DNA from: Candidatus Acutalibacter stercorigallinarum
GTDB lineage: Bacteria > Bacillota > Clostridia > Oscillospirales > Acutalibacteraceae
Length of the DNA: 64,000 nucleotides
Assembly: GCA_019112625.1 (NCBI GenBank)
Contig: DXIW01000013.1
Location: forward strand, 1-64,000
Reading direction: 5' to 3'
Position numbers and translations under genes: made by a program. Positions 35,043 to 44,046 of the stretch are shown piece by piece; positions within the stretch are counted from its first letter, which is position 1; each line of letters opens with the position of its first letter. The notes beneath the pieces are model-generated. The model saw only the letters and a program-made list of their open reading frames with translations, made no database searches and had not been told where the DNA came from.

Positions 35043-35921
35043 TCAGACTTCGCTCCAGTAGCGCTTTAAGTTGGCCAGGCCGATGCGCATGGCGTCCACG
35101 GCGGGCTCCATACCTTCGAACTCGATGGCGATAACGCCGTCGTACCCAGAGGCCTTTAAGATATGCAGACACTGTTTGACCGGTACGTTGCCCTGGCCCA
35201 CGATGGTGCCCCGCAGGTAGTTGCCGCCCCGGGTCTGGAAGGCGCCCTCGCCGGGGTCGGCGTCGTTATAGCTGCGCCAGATGAAGTCCTTGGCGTGGAC
35301 GTAGCGGGTGTAGGGGGCCACCCGGGCCACGGCCAGGGCGGGGTTTTCGTCGGCGCACATAAAGTTGCCCATGTCGCACAGGAGGGCGAAGTTGGGGTGG
35401 TTGACCGCGGTGTAGAGTTTTTCCACCCGGTCGGAGTCCTGGGAGAAGAAGCCGTGGTTCTCCGTCATGGTCATGACGCCCTTGGAGGCGGCGTAGTCGG
35501 CCACCTCCCGGACGGCCTGGGCCAGGACGGGGATCAGGCTCTCGTAGCTGCAGGCCTTCTCGCCCTTGTAGCCCTGGGTGATGTCGTGGCGCATGCGGGG
35601 GGCCCCCAGGGCGGCGGCGATGTCCACGTTCTCCTTGACCCGCTGAATCTCCGCCTGGGTGTCGCCGCCGCTGCCGTTGAGGAAGTCGGCGCCGGTGGCG
35701 TAGGAGGAGAACACAAGGCCGCACTTCTCCGCCTCGGCCTTGAGCTCCGCCGCCCGCTGGAGGCGCTCCTCCTGGGTGGCGCAGTCGCCGAAGTTTACGA
35801 AGTCCACGGCCTCCACGGCGTCGAAGCCCAGCTCTTTGGCCTTGGCGATGGAGGACAGGGGGGTGAGCTCACCCTTGCGGATGGCGCTGAAAAAGCTGTA
35901 GATGCTGGCAGAAAACAACAT
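35043..35921 (-). CDS. Sugar phosphate isomerase/epimerase (xylose isomerase-like TIM barrel)
   Basis: A 292-residue AP-endonuclease-2/xylose-isomerase-like barrel. Metal-binding residues are suggested by MTENHGFFS (Glu), LLCDMGNFM (Asp), YVHAKDFIW (His/Asp) and VIAIEFEGME (Glu near the C-terminus). Such proteins interconvert ketoses or inositol derivatives. ATG 35921 is used since GAGGAG lies 9 bases upstream; an upstream in-frame start would overlap pfkA. It follows pfkA by 38 bases and precedes pepT. Confidence 0.86.
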   Translation of the reverse strand: MLFSASIYSFFSAIRKGELTPLSSIAKAKELGFDAVEAVDFVNFGDCATQEERLQRAAELKAEAEKCGLVFSSYATGADFLNGSGGDTQAEIQRVKENVDIAAALGAPRMRHDITQGYKGEKACSYESLIPVLAQAVREVADYAASKGVMTMTENHGFFSQDSDRVEKLYTAVNHPNFALLCDMGNFMCADENPALAVARVAPYTRYVHAKDFIWRSYNDADPGEGAFQTRGGNYLRGTIVGQGNVPVKQCLHILKASGYDGVIAIEFEGMEPAVDAMRIGLANLKRYWSEV

Positions 35922-35959
35922 GGTAAAAACTCCTCTCGAAAATATGGTTGTTAGGTTGG

Positions 35960-37036
35960 TCAATCGCCGAAGCTGATGCCGATCTGGCGGGCGGCCTGGA
36001 TCTCGTCGCAGTCCACGGGCACGCCCTTGAGCTTGCCGGCTACGTCACCCAGGGGGACGGGGACGCACTGGCCGCCCACCATGCCCACCATGACGCCGAA
36101 TTTCTTCTCTTTGATGAACCGGGCGGCGGTGGCCCCCAGGCGGGTGCACAGCACCCGGTCGTAGGCGCAGGGGCTGCCGCCCCGCTGGAAGTGGCCGGGC
36201 ACGCAGACGCGGATCTCGTTGTCCACCTTGCCGGCCAGCTCCTCGGCGATGCGGTACACGATGGAGGGGTGGGGGAAGTTCTCCCGGGCCTTTTTCCGCT
36301 CCTTTTTGGTGAGGGCGGCCTCCTCTTTGGAGATGGCCCCTTCGGCCACCGCCAGGATGGAGAATTTCTTCCCGGCCTTGATGCGGTCGTTGAGGCATTT
36401 GGCCACCTTGTCGATGTCGTAGGGGATTTCGGGCAGGAGGATCACGTCGGCGCCGCCGGCGATGCCCGCGGACAAAGTGAGCCAGCCCACCTTGTGGCCC
36501 ATGACCTCCACGATGAACACCCGGCCGTGGGAGGTGGCGGTGGTGTGGATGCAGTCGATGACGTTGGTGGCGATCTCCACCGCGCTGTGGAAGCCGAAGG
36601 TCACGTCGGTGCCCCAGATGTCGTTGTCGATGGTCTTGGGCAGGTGGATGACGTTGAGGCCCTCCTCCCGCAGGAGATTGGCAGTCTTTTGGGTGCCGTT
36701 GCCGCCTAAAATCACCAGGCAGTCCAGCTTCATCTTCTTGTAGTTGTCCTTCATGTTCTTGACCTTGTCCACGCTGTTCTCGTCGATGACGCGGATGGTC
36801 TTGAAGGGCTGGCGGGAGGTGCCCAGCAGGGTGCCGCCCAGGGTGAGGATGCCGGAGAAATCCTCGGGTTTCATCAATTTGTACTCCCCGAAGATCAGCC
36901 CCTTGTAGCCGTCCCGGATGCCGTAAATCTCCACGTCTTTCCCAAACTCGGTGTACAGGCCTTTGGCCACGCCCCGGATGGCGGCGTTGAGGCCCTGGCA
37001 GTCGCCGCCGCTGGTAAGGATACCCACTCTCTTCAT
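35960..37036 (-). CDS. pfkA: 6-phosphofructokinase, atypical donor-site signature
   Basis: A 358-residue PfkA-family enzyme that phosphorylates fructose 6-phosphate. LTSGGDCQGLNAAIRG begins the protein; PKTIDNDIWGTD holds the catalytic Asp; EVMGHKVGWLTLSAG and PGHFQRGGSP follow. At the donor site ATP enzymes usually have GGDG and PPi enzymes GGDD; here the sequence is GGNGTQKTA, with Asn replacing the Mg-binding Asp, while the Lys of PKTIDND is the residue usually linked to PPi use. Donor (ATP or PPi) is thus uncertain. Its place next to ppk1-ppx in one block makes phosphate-donor economy a theme. Confidence 0.9.
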   Translation of the reverse strand: MKRVGILTSGGDCQGLNAAIRGVAKGLYTEFGKDVEIYGIRDGYKGLIFGEYKLMKPEDFSGILTLGGTLLGTSRQPFKTIRVIDENSVDKVKNMKDNYKKMKLDCLVILGGNGTQKTANLLREEGLNVIHLPKTIDNDIWGTDVTFGFHSAVEIATNVIDCIHTTATSHGRVFIVEVMGHKVGWLTLSAGIAGGADVILLPEIPYDIDKVAKCLNDRIKAGKKFSILAVAEGAISKEEAALTKKERKKARENFPHPSIVYRIAEELAGKVDNEIRVCVPGHFQRGGSPCAYDRVLCTRLGATAARFIKEKKFGVMVGMVGGQCVPVPLGDVAGKLKGVPVDCDEIQAARQIGISFGD

Positions 37037-37098
37037 TTTGCTTTCCTCCTGTTTTCCAAAAAATACGGACTGTGATAAGTAGGGCAGCGAAGGGGCGG

Positions 37099-39213
37099 TT
37101 ACTGGCCCGCGTCCTCCGCGGAATGGATGGGGATCAGCGGGCTGTCTTTCTCCACCCGCTGCAGTTCCTTCAGCCGGTCCTGGGCCCGGCGGTAGAAGGT
37201 GAGCTGGCAGCTGAAGGCTGTCTTGCCCCGGCGGTCCACGTGCTTATAGGTGGTGTCGGGGAGCATCATACGGGCGTTGGTGTTGTCCTGAAGGAAGGTG
37301 TCCAGGGTCTCGAAGGCCCGCTGCTTCAAATCCTCCTCCTCGATGGGGAACACCAGCTCCACCCGGCGGTCCAGGTTCCGGGGCATCCAGTCGGCGCTGC
37401 CCATGTAGATCTTGGGGTCGCCGGCGTTCTCGAAGCGGAAGATGCGGCTGTGTTCTAGGAGCTGGCCCACAATGCTGATGACAGTGATGTTCTCGCTGAC
37501 GCCGGGGAGGCCCGGGATGAGGCAGCAGATGCCCCGGACCACCAGCTTCACCGGCACGCCGGCCTGGGAGGCCTGGTACAGAAGGCCGATGATCTCCGGG
37601 TCCACCAGGGAGTTGACCTTGGCGGTGATGCCGCAGGGCAGGCCCTTTTTGGCGTTCTCGGTCTCCTCTTTGATGCGGCGGACAAAGAAGCTGCGCATGC
37701 CGTGGGGCGCCACCACGAAGTGCTGGTACTCCGGGGGACGGGAGTAGCCGGTGATGACGTTGAACAGGGAGGAGGCGTCGGCGCCGTACTGGCTGTTGCA
37801 GGTGAACAGGCCCATGTCGGTGTAGATTTTGGCGGTGGAGTCGTTGTAGTTGCCGGTGCCCAGGTGCAGGTAGCGGCGGATGCCGTCCTCCTCCCGGCGG
37901 ACCACCAGGGCGATCTTGCAGTGGGTCTTGAGACCCTGGAGGCCGTAGATCACGTGGCAGCCGGCCTTTTCCAGCTTATTGGCCCAGTTGATGTTGTTCT
38001 CCTCGTCGAAGCGGGCTTTGAGCTCTACCAGCACGGTGACCTGCTTGCCGTTTTCCGCGGCCTTGATGAGGGCGGCGATGATGGGGGAGTTGCCGGACAC
38101 CCGGTACAAGGTCTGCTTGATGGCCAGCACGTCCTCGTCCTCGGCGGCCTGCTCGATGAATTTTACCACGCAGTCGAAGCTCTCGTAGGGGTGGTGGACC
38201 AGGCGGTCCTTCTCCCGGATGGCGGCGAACAGGTCGTCATAGCCCCAGAAGTCGGCGGCGGGCACCGGGGTGATGGGCTTGAAGCACAGGTCCTCGCAGC
38301 CCTTGATGCCGGCGAATTTGGAGAGGAAGGTCAGGTCCAGAGGGCCGGGGACCTCGTAGATCTCGCTCTTTTTGATCTTCAGCATGTCGATGAGGAAGGA
38401 GCGGATGCTCTTGTCGCAGTGGAGCAGCAGTTCCAGGCGCACGGGGCGGCCCCGCTTCCGGCGCTTGATGGACTTCTTCACCTCGCTCATGAAGTCCTCG
38501 GCTTCCTCGTCGATCTCCAGGTCGGAGTCCCGGGTGATGCGGAAGGGGCAGGCGGCCTTGATCTCATGGAGCTCGAAGAGCTCGTCCAGCTTATAGATGA
38601 TGATGTCCTCTAAAAGAGTGAAGGCCCGGCCCTCCTGGGAGGGGAGCTCTAAAAAGCGGGGGAGGATGGAGGGCACCTGGACGATGGCGAAGTTCTTCTC
38701 CTCCTTGCGCTCTTTGGATTTGAGGTACACGGCGATGTTCAGGGTCTTGTTGGCCAGCATGGGGAAGGGGCGGCTGCCGTCTACCGCCAGGGGGGTGAGG
38801 ACCGGGAAGAGGATCTGCCGGAAGTACTGGGAGATGTAATCCAGCTGTTCCGGGGTCATGTCCTGGCAGCGGAGGAAACGCAGGCCCTGCTTCGCCATGG
38901 CCGGGCCGATGGACCGGTGCAGGCAGGAGTACTGGCGCTCCATGAATTTGTGGGCTTTTTCCTCCAAAAGGGGGAGAAGCTCCTGGGGGGTGAGGTCGAA
39001 ATCGTTTTTGCTTTTATAGTTGGAGTTGACCTGGGCCTTGACCCCGGCCACCCGCACCATGAAGAATTCGTCCAGGTTGGAGCCGGTGATGGCCAGAAAG
39101 CGCAGGCGCTCCATGAGGGGGTTCTCCTTTTTCGTGGCCTCCTCCAGGACACGGGCGTTGAAGTCCATCCAGCTCAGCTCGCGGTTGTAATAGGGCAGTT
39201 TTTTCTCCGGCAT
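37099..39213 (-). CDS. ppk1: Polyphosphate kinase 1
   Basis: A 704-residue PPK1 that makes polyphosphate from ATP reversibly. The N-terminal domain starts YYNRELSWMDFNARVLEEA; the two catalytic His-containing PLD-like segments are RYLHLGTGNYNDSTAKIYTD and LLEHSRIFRFEN; MGSADWMPRNLDRRVEL is close to the end. Length is typical (690-720). It lies between ppx (37 bases upstream) and pfkA (63 bases downstream), all minus strand. Confidence 0.97.
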   Translation of the reverse strand: MPEKKLPYYNRELSWMDFNARVLEEATKKENPLMERLRFLAITGSNLDEFFMVRVAGVKAQVNSNYKSKNDFDLTPQELLPLLEEKAHKFMERQYSCLHRSIGPAMAKQGLRFLRCQDMTPEQLDYISQYFRQILFPVLTPLAVDGSRPFPMLANKTLNIAVYLKSKERKEEKNFAIVQVPSILPRFLELPSQEGRAFTLLEDIIIYKLDELFELHEIKAACPFRITRDSDLEIDEEAEDFMSEVKKSIKRRKRGRPVRLELLLHCDKSIRSFLIDMLKIKKSEIYEVPGPLDLTFLSKFAGIKGCEDLCFKPITPVPAADFWGYDDLFAAIREKDRLVHHPYESFDCVVKFIEQAAEDEDVLAIKQTLYRVSGNSPIIAALIKAAENGKQVTVLVELKARFDEENNINWANKLEKAGCHVIYGLQGLKTHCKIALVVRREEDGIRRYLHLGTGNYNDSTAKIYTDMGLFTCNSQYGADASSLFNVITGYSRPPEYQHFVVAPHGMRSFFVRRIKEETENAKKGLPCGITAKVNSLVDPEIIGLLYQASQAGVPVKLVVRGICCLIPGLPGVSENITVISIVGQLLEHSRIFRFENAGDPKIYMGSADWMPRNLDRRVELVFPIEEEDLKQRAFETLDTFLQDNTNARMMLPDTTYKHVDRRGKTAFSCQLTFYRRAQDRLKELQRVEKDSPLIPIHSAEDAGQ

Positions 39214-39249
39214 GGGGTTCCGTCCTTTCTCTATGGTTGAAAACAGGTG

Positions 39250-40797
39250 TTATGACAGCATGGTGAGCTTGACCGTGAGCTCGGGGGAAAGGCCGAACAC
39301 ATCGGTGAAGAAGGCGGCGGACTCCCGGAAGGACCAGCGCTCCAGCAGGGTGTTGCCGGAGGCCTCCGCCTTGAAGATGACCCGGTCCTCCTCCATGGAG
39401 ACCTTCAGGTCCCGGAGCTTGGCCCGGTGGGATTTGTCCAGGGCGTTGGCCATGCGGAACATGGCGGCCAGCTTGGAGATGACCAGCTTTTCCTCGTTGG
39501 GCAGCAGGGAGAAGTCGGGGTTTTCCTCCACCGCCAGGTTGTTGGAGATGCTGCCGGCCACGAAGGCCACCTCCAGCACCTCGCTGCTGGAGAGGCCGAA
39601 GATGTCCATGCCCTTGATGAGGTCGAAGGTGCAGCGGTTGTGCTGCCGCACGCTGACGAACCTTCCGCAGCTGTGGAGGGTGGCGGCCAGCTGTAAAATC
39701 AGGCGCTTGGAGGGGTCCAGGCCGTGGACCCGCTTCATCTTGTCGAAGATCTTGCAGGCAAAATCGCCGATAAAGCGGCAGTGGTCCAGGTCGCAGCCAA
39801 AGCGCAGGGCGGTCTGCTCGGCGCAGGCCAGGGCGCTCTGCTGCAGGTAGGCGTCCCACTCGGCGCCGGCCTTGGGGATGAGCAGGTAGCGCACCACGGC
39901 CTCGGAGATGTCCACCACCGGGGCCAGGAAGCTCTTGGCGCCGGGGCAGAACCGCAGCATGCCGTGGTAGATGAACAGTGCCGTGTACAGTACGGCGGCC
40001 TTCTCCTCGGGGATGGCGAAGCGGGTGGCGATGCTCTCGGCGGTGAGGGAGCGCACCGACTGGAACAGGGCGGAGAGCTTGGCCGTGGGGATGGCGGGGA
40101 CGGGAGTGGCCAGGGCCCCGCAGAGCTTGGTCACCAGGCCGATCTGGGAGCCGGTGAGGACCAGGTTCTGCACCTGGAAGGATGCGATGTCCACGCGGTT
40201 GAGGATGGTGTCCATGTACTCCTCCAGGATGATGTGGAAGTCCTCCGCCCGGGTGCGCAGGCCCCGGAGCACGTCGTGGAGCTTGGAGGCGCCCATGGAG
40301 ATGTTCTGGGAGTAGATGATCTTGGTGCCGTCGAACACGGCCACGCCGATGCTGCCCGAGCCGATGTAGGCGATCATGGTGTTGCCGGACAGGGGCGGGC
40401 GGCCCGACAGCTTTTTGATGATCTCGGAGTAGATATAGGCCTTCTCCTGGCTGTCCTCCAGCACCTGGACCTCCAGGCCGTTGCGCACCCGGAGCTGGTC
40501 GGCCACCAGGGAGCGGTTTCTGGCCTCCCGCAGGGCGGTGCAGGAGATGACCTTGGGTTTTTCGACACGGTAGGAGAGCAGGGCCGCGGAGAATTTCCCC
40601 AGGACGGCGGAGAGCTCCCGGAGGCTCTCGAAGCTGATGAGCCCGTCGGCGAACACGTCGTGGCCCAGGCCCACGGGGTATTCCAGCTGGTCCAGGGTGA
40701 CCACCTGGTCCTTGCTGAGCTGGGACACGTGCATGCGCACATTGTTGGAACCGATCTCGATGACGGCCGCAGTGCGGGCGGCGCTTTTTTTGTTCAA
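39250..40797 (-). CDS. ppx: Ppx/GppA phosphatase with C-terminal HD domain
   Basis: A 515-residue protein. The N-terminal actin-like domains begin AAVIEIGSNNVRMHVSQL and include AYIGSGSIGVAVFDG; the C-terminal half is HD-like (LHSCGRFVSVRQHNRC). This matches exopolyphosphatase/guanosine pentaphosphatase proteins; pairing with ppk1 favours exopolyphosphatase. The otherwise common GSNSxR motif reads GSNNVR. The start is TTG 40797 with GGAGGGG 6 bases upstream; ATG-led longer frames run through the promoter and tRNA and are rejected. Confidence 0.9.
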   Translation of the reverse strand: MNKKSAARTAAVIEIGSNNVRMHVSQLSKDQVVTLDQLEYPVGLGHDVFADGLISFESLRELSAVLGKFSAALLSYRVEKPKVISCTALREARNRSLVADQLRVRNGLEVQVLEDSQEKAYIYSEIIKKLSGRPPLSGNTMIAYIGSGSIGVAVFDGTKIIYSQNISMGASKLHDVLRGLRTRAEDFHIILEEYMDTILNRVDIASFQVQNLVLTGSQIGLVTKLCGALATPVPAIPTAKLSALFQSVRSLTAESIATRFAIPEEKAAVLYTALFIYHGMLRFCPGAKSFLAPVVDISEAVVRYLLIPKAGAEWDAYLQQSALACAEQTALRFGCDLDHCRFIGDFACKIFDKMKRVHGLDPSKRLILQLAATLHSCGRFVSVRQHNRCTFDLIKGMDIFGLSSSEVLEVAFVAGSISNNLAVEENPDFSLLPNEEKLVISKLAAMFRMANALDKSHRAKLRDLKVSMEEDRVIFKAEASGNTLLERWSFRESAAFFTDVFGLSPELTVKLTMLS

Positions 40798-40833
40798 GGA
40801 CGACCCCTCCAAAACTTGCAGATTCTTTGATAC

Positions 40834-40863
40834 ATTATACCAAATCCTGGCCGGAGATTCAAA
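40834..40863 (-). promoter_or_regulatory. Promoter for ppx-ppk1-pfkA block
   Basis: On the minus strand TTTGAA (40863-40858), 18-base spacer, TATAAT (40839-40834). Confidence 0.7.
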
Positions 40864-40931
40864 CATAGTTTTGCGGAACTTACCTATTTTTAACAGAAAA
40901 TTTTTTCTCGCAAAAAAATCGCAAAAAGGGG

Positions 40932-40960
40932 TTGATTTTTCGGGAAGGATTCGATATAAT
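40932..40960 (+). promoter_or_regulatory. Promoter for tRNA-Ser(GGA)
   Basis: TTGATT (40932-40937), 17-base spacer, TATAAT (40955-40960), 20 bases before the tRNA. Confidence 0.78.
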
Positions 40961-40980
40961 ATTAAAGCCGTCAAGGATAC

Positions 40981-41067
40981 GGAGAGGTATTCTAATTGGT
41001 AAGGAGCCACATTGGAAATGTGGTGTGCCGCAAGGCATTGTGCGTTCGAGTCGCATCCTCTCCGCCA
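40981..41067 (+). tRNA. tRNA-Ser (anticodon GGA)
   Basis: GGAGAGG pairs with CCTCTCC; CCACA/TGTGG encloses TTGGAAA (anticodon GGA, reads UCC/UCU). The long variable arm is class II; CCA is encoded. It is the third serine tRNA of the window. Confidence 0.94.
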
Positions 41068-41068
41068 T

Positions 41069-41102
41069 GCCGGGGCAAAGGAAACTTTGCTCCGGCTTTT
41101 TT
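41069..41102 (+). terminator. Terminator after tRNA-Ser(GGA)
   Basis: GCCGGGGCAAAG / CTTTGCTCCGGC with loop GAAA, then TTTTTT. Confidence 0.93.
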
Positions 41103-41145
41103 GTTTTCGCGGGGGGCGGTTTTCCCCGGGAAGTTTATTTTTTTC

Positions 41146-41174
41146 TTGCAGATTCGGCTGTTCTGCGGTATGAT
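41146..41174 (+). promoter_or_regulatory. Promoter for asnS
   Basis: TTGCAG (41146-41151), 17-base spacer, TATGAT (41169-41174). The leader is only about 50 bases, too short for a T-box. Confidence 0.75.
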
Positions 41175-41196
41175 AAGAGGAAAGCGACCAACGAAA

Positions 41197-41230
41197 GGGA
41201 GGGAGCAGTTTCCCGTAAACTGCGCTGCAC
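41197..41230 (+). promoter_or_regulatory. asnS ribosome-binding site with intervening hairpin
   Basis: The only strong SD, GGGAGGG (41197-41203), is 27 bases from ATG 41231. Between them a perfect 7-bp stem GCAGTTT / AAACTGC (41205-41223, loop CCCGT) would bring the SD to an effective spacing of about 8 bases. Confidence 0.65.
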
Positions 41231-42625
41231 ATGAAACGAGAAGAAGTAGCTGCGTTTTACCGCGACCTGGACGCCTACGCCGGCAAGACGGTGACCGTCT
41301 GCGGGTGGGCCAGGTCCATCCGTGACTCCAAGGCACTGGGCTTTATCGACCTGAATGACGGCACCTGCTTTAAGGGTGTGCAGGTGGTGTTCGAGGCGGA
41401 CAAGCTGGAGAATTATAAAGAGATCGCCGCCCAGAACGTGGGCGCCGCCCTGGTGGTGACCGGCACCCTGCTGGCCACCCCCGAGGCCAAGCAGCCCTTT
41501 GAGATCCACGCCACGAACATTGTGGTGGAGGGGCCCTCCACCCCGGAGTACCCCCTGCAGAAGAAGCGCCACACTGTGGAGTACCTGCGGACCATCGCCC
41601 ACCTGCGGCCCCGGACCAACCTGTTCAGCGCGGCCTTCCGCATCCGGTCCGCGGCGGCCTTCGGCATCCACAAGTTCTTCCAGGAGAACGGGTTCGTCTA
41701 CGCCCACACGCCCATTATCACCGGCAGCGACTGCGAGGGCGCGGGGGAGATGTTCCAGGTGACCACCCTGGACCTGGAGGACCTGCCCAAGGGCGAGGAC
41801 GGGACTGTGGACTATAAGAAGGATTTCTTCGAGAAGCCCACGTCTCTGACGGTCTCTGGCCAGCTGGAGGCGGAGTGCATGGCCATGGCCTTCGGCAAGG
41901 TGTACACCTTCGGGCCCACCTTCCGGGCGGAGCGCTCTTACACCCAGCGCCACGCCGCGGAGTTCTGGATGATCGAGCCGGAGATGGCCTTCGCCGACCT
42001 GACCGACGACATGGACGTGATCGAGGCGGCTATCAAATATGTGATCAACTACGTGATGGAGGCCTGCCCCCAGGATATGGCCTTCTGCAACCAGTTTGTG
42101 GACAAGGGGCTGCTGGAGCGGCTGCGCCACGTGGCTTCCTCGGACTTTGTGCGGGTGAGCTACACCGAGGCGGTGAAGATTCTGGAGCCCCACAACGACG
42201 AGTTTGAGTACAAGGTCTCCTGGGGCTGCGATTTGCAGACGGAGCACGAGAAGTTCCTGACGGAGAAGCACTTTGGCAAGCCGGTGTTCGTCACCGACTA
42301 CCCCAAGGAGATCAAGGCCTTTTACATGCGCCTCAACGACGACAACAAGACTGTGGCCGCCACCGACCTGCTGGTCCCCGGCATTGGGGAGCTGGTGGGC
42401 GCCAGCCAGCGCGAGGAGCGGTATGACGTGCTGCTCCAGCGCATCCACGAGCTGGGGCTGAATGAGGAGGACTACTGGTGGTATTTGGACCTGCGGCGCT
42501 TTGGCGGCAACAAGCACGCGGGCTTCGGCATTGGCTTTGAGCGGCTGGTGATGTACCTGACCGGCATCGCCAACATCCGGGACGTGCTGCCGTTCCCCCG
42601 GACCACTGGTTCGGCGGAGTTCTGA
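41231..42625 (+). CDS. asnS: Asparaginyl-tRNA synthetase
   Basis: A 464-residue class IIb synthetase. The N-terminal OB fold ([21 protein letters not shown]) binds the anticodon; motif 2 lies in [16 protein letters not shown], and motif 3 in [15 protein letters not shown] near the end. [12 protein letters not shown] is typical of AsnRS rather than AspRS. Its presence means Asn-tRNA can be charged directly. It has its own promoter and terminator. The start codon is discussed under the structured ribosome-binding site. Confidence 0.96.
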   Translation: MKREEVAAFYRDLDAYAGKTVTVCGWARSIRDSKALGFIDLNDGTCFKGVQVVFEADKLENYKEIAAQNVGAALVVTGTLLATPEAKQPFEIHATNIVVEGPSTPEYPLQKKRHTVEYLRTIAHLRPRTNLFSAAFRIRSAAAFGIHKFFQENGFVYAHTPIITGSDCEGAGEMFQVTTLDLEDLPKGEDGTVDYKKDFFEKPTSLTVSGQLEAECMAMAFGKVYTFGPTFRAERSYTQRHAAEFWMIEPEMAFADLTDDMDVIEAAIKYVINYVMEACPQDMAFCNQFVDKGLLERLRHVASSDFVRVSYTEAVKILEPHNDEFEYKVSWGCDLQTEHEKFLTEKHFGKPVFVTDYPKEIKAFYMRLNDDNKTVAATDLLVPGIGELVGASQREERYDVLLQRIHELGLNEEDYWWYLDLRRFGGNKHAGFGIGFERLVMYLTGIANIRDVLPFPRTTGSAEF

Positions 42626-42638
42626 GAGAGATAGGGAA

Positions 42639-42667
42639 GAGGGAGGCGGTGGCCTCCCTCTTTTTTT
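42639..42667 (+). terminator. Terminator after asnS
   Basis: GAGGGAGGC / GCCTCCCTC, 4-base loop, then seven T. Confidence 0.93.
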
Positions 42668-42707
42668 GCGGCGGGGAAAAGATCGGAAAATTTTTCTCGA
42701 ATTTGCC

Positions 42708-42736
42708 TTGACAAAGAGGGCGCGATTGCATATAAT
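42708..42736 (+). promoter_or_regulatory. Consensus promoter for tRNA-Gly/tRNA-Cys
   Basis: TTGACA (42708-42713), 17-base spacer, TATAAT (42731-42736): perfect sigma-A consensus. Confidence 0.93.
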
Positions 42737-42762
42737 ATAAAAGTCGCTGAAATACAACAAGC

Positions 42763-42838
42763 GCGGGAGTAGCTCATCTGGTAGAGCGCCACCTTGCCAA
42801 GGTGGAGGTAGCGAGTTCGAGCCTCGTCTTCCGCTCCA
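42763..42838 (+). tRNA. tRNA-Gly (anticodon GCC)
   Basis: GCGGGAG pairs with CTTCCGC; CCACC/GGTGG encloses TTGCCAA, anticodon GCC. T arm GTTCGAG and CCA are encoded. Confidence 0.96.
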
Positions 42839-42841
42839 AGC

Positions 42842-42878
42842 GAAGAAAAGACGCACCACACGGGAGCGTCTTTTCTTC
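42842..42878 (+). terminator. Hairpin between tRNA-Gly and tRNA-Cys
   Basis: GAAGAAAAGACGC / GCGTCTTTTCTTC, 13-bp perfect stem, 11-base loop. The T-rich strand is within the stem, so it may be a processing or partial termination signal. Confidence 0.65.
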
Positions 42879-42884
42879 AACAGT

Positions 42885-42959
42885 GGTGACATAGCCAAGT
42901 GGTAAGGCAAAGGTCTGCAAAACCTTCATTCCCCGGTTCAAATCCGGGTGTCACCTCCA
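42885..42959 (+). tRNA. tRNA-Cys (anticodon GCA)
   Basis: GGTGACA pairs with TGTCACC; the loop TCTGCAAAA region gives anticodon GCA; T arm GGTTCAAATCC and CCA are encoded. Confidence 0.95.
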
Positions 42960-42960
42960 C

Positions 42961-42991
42961 AAAGAGCCCTGGCGGTTTGCCAGGGCTCTTT
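42961..42991. terminator. Terminator between tRNA-Cys and xerC (convergent)
   Basis: AAAGAGCCCTGGC / GCCAGGGCTCTTT with 5-base loop; tails TTCGTTTT on the plus strand and A/T flanks on both sides. Confidence 0.88.
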
Positions 42992-42998
42992 CGTTTTA

Positions 42999-44021
42999 TT
43001 ATGAATCTTCGGCCGGGCCGGAGGGGTCCGGCTTTTTCTTTTCCTGGCTGGGGGTCACCTTGGACAGGGGGTTCGCGTTGATGGCGGACTCCATCTGGGT
43101 GCTGGAGGTGTGGGTGTAGATCTCGGTGGTGCCCAGGTTGGCGTGGCCCAGGATGTCCTGGAGGACACGGATGTCCACGTTGCCGTAGCGGTACATGAGG
43201 GTGGCGGCGGTGTGGCGCAGCTTGTGCACGGAATAGCCGGGGCCGCTGAGGCCGATTTTCTCCAGGTATTTTTTGACCAGGTGCTGGACGGTTTTGGGGC
43301 TGATGCGCTTGCCGCGGTTGCTGAGGAACAGGGCGTTGCGGTCGATGACGCCGTCCTTGGGGCGGACCGCCAGGTAGGCGGCGATGGAATCGAGACAGGC
43401 CTGGTTGAGGTAGACGATGCGCTCTTTGTTGCCCTTGCCCAGGATGCGCAGGGTGTTGTTGTTGCGGATTACGTCGTTGAGGTCGATGCCCACCAGCTCG
43501 GAGAGGCGCATGCCGCAGTTGAGGAACAGGGTGAGGATGCACCGGTCCCGCTGGGCGTCCGGGCCGTCCACGGCGTTTAAGAGTTCGATACTTTGTTCGA
43601 GGGATAGGAAATGGGGAAGGGCCTTGGCTTTTTTGGGCGGGGTCAGGTTTTCCGTGGGGTCCTCGTCCAGCAGTTTTTCGTGGGCGGTGAGATAGTGGAA
43701 AAAGGATTTGAGGGACGTGGCCTTCCGCTGGCGGGTGGAGCTGATATTATTGCGCTCGTCCGCGATGAAGTTCATAAACTCGAAGATCTCGTAGGAGGAC
43801 ACGGCGCGGAGGGACTCCAGGTCCAGGTCGCGGACAGTGATCTCGTCCTGGGGCGCATCGGCAGCCACCAGGCCCCGGTTGATTTTTAAGAAGCGGAAAA
43901 AGGTGCGCAGGTCCAGACAGTATTCGTCCACGGTTTTGGGCGACAGGCCGCGGACATTCCGCAGGTACATGGCGTATTGCTGGGCCAGCTGCGGCATTTC
44001 ATCTTTGATGGAAAAGCTCAT
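42999..44021 (-). CDS. xerC: Tyrosine recombinase, XerC-like
   Basis: A 340-residue integrase-family protein. The N-terminal SAM-like core-binding domain (residues 10-125, RNVRGLSPKTVDEYCLDL) precedes a catalytic domain with Arg in NCGMRLSELVG, Lys in LGKGNKERIVYL, HKLRH, the His of LGHANLG and the nucleophile in TEIYTH. All six residues are present. A charged tail (about 20 residues) exceeds typical XerC (295-305). Together with xerD at 52.8 kb it would resolve chromosome dimers at dif. No mobile element surrounds it. Confidence 0.88.
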   Translation of the reverse strand: MSFSIKDEMPQLAQQYAMYLRNVRGLSPKTVDEYCLDLRTFFRFLKINRGLVAADAPQDEITVRDLDLESLRAVSSYEIFEFMNFIADERNNISSTRQRKATSLKSFFHYLTAHEKLLDEDPTENLTPPKKAKALPHFLSLEQSIELLNAVDGPDAQRDRCILTLFLNCGMRLSELVGIDLNDVIRNNNTLRILGKGNKERIVYLNQACLDSIAAYLAVRPKDGVIDRNALFLSNRGKRISPKTVQHLVKKYLEKIGLSGPGYSVHKLRHTAATLMYRYGNVDIRVLQDILGHANLGTTEIYTHTSSTQMESAINANPLSKVTPSQEKKKPDPSGPAEDS

Positions 44022-44046
44022 GGCGGTTTTCTGCGATCCTCCCCTG

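Noticed and set aside
41103..41230. T-box leader for asnS
   Set aside because: The promoter leaves only about 50 bases of leader and there is no TGGNACCGCG motif.
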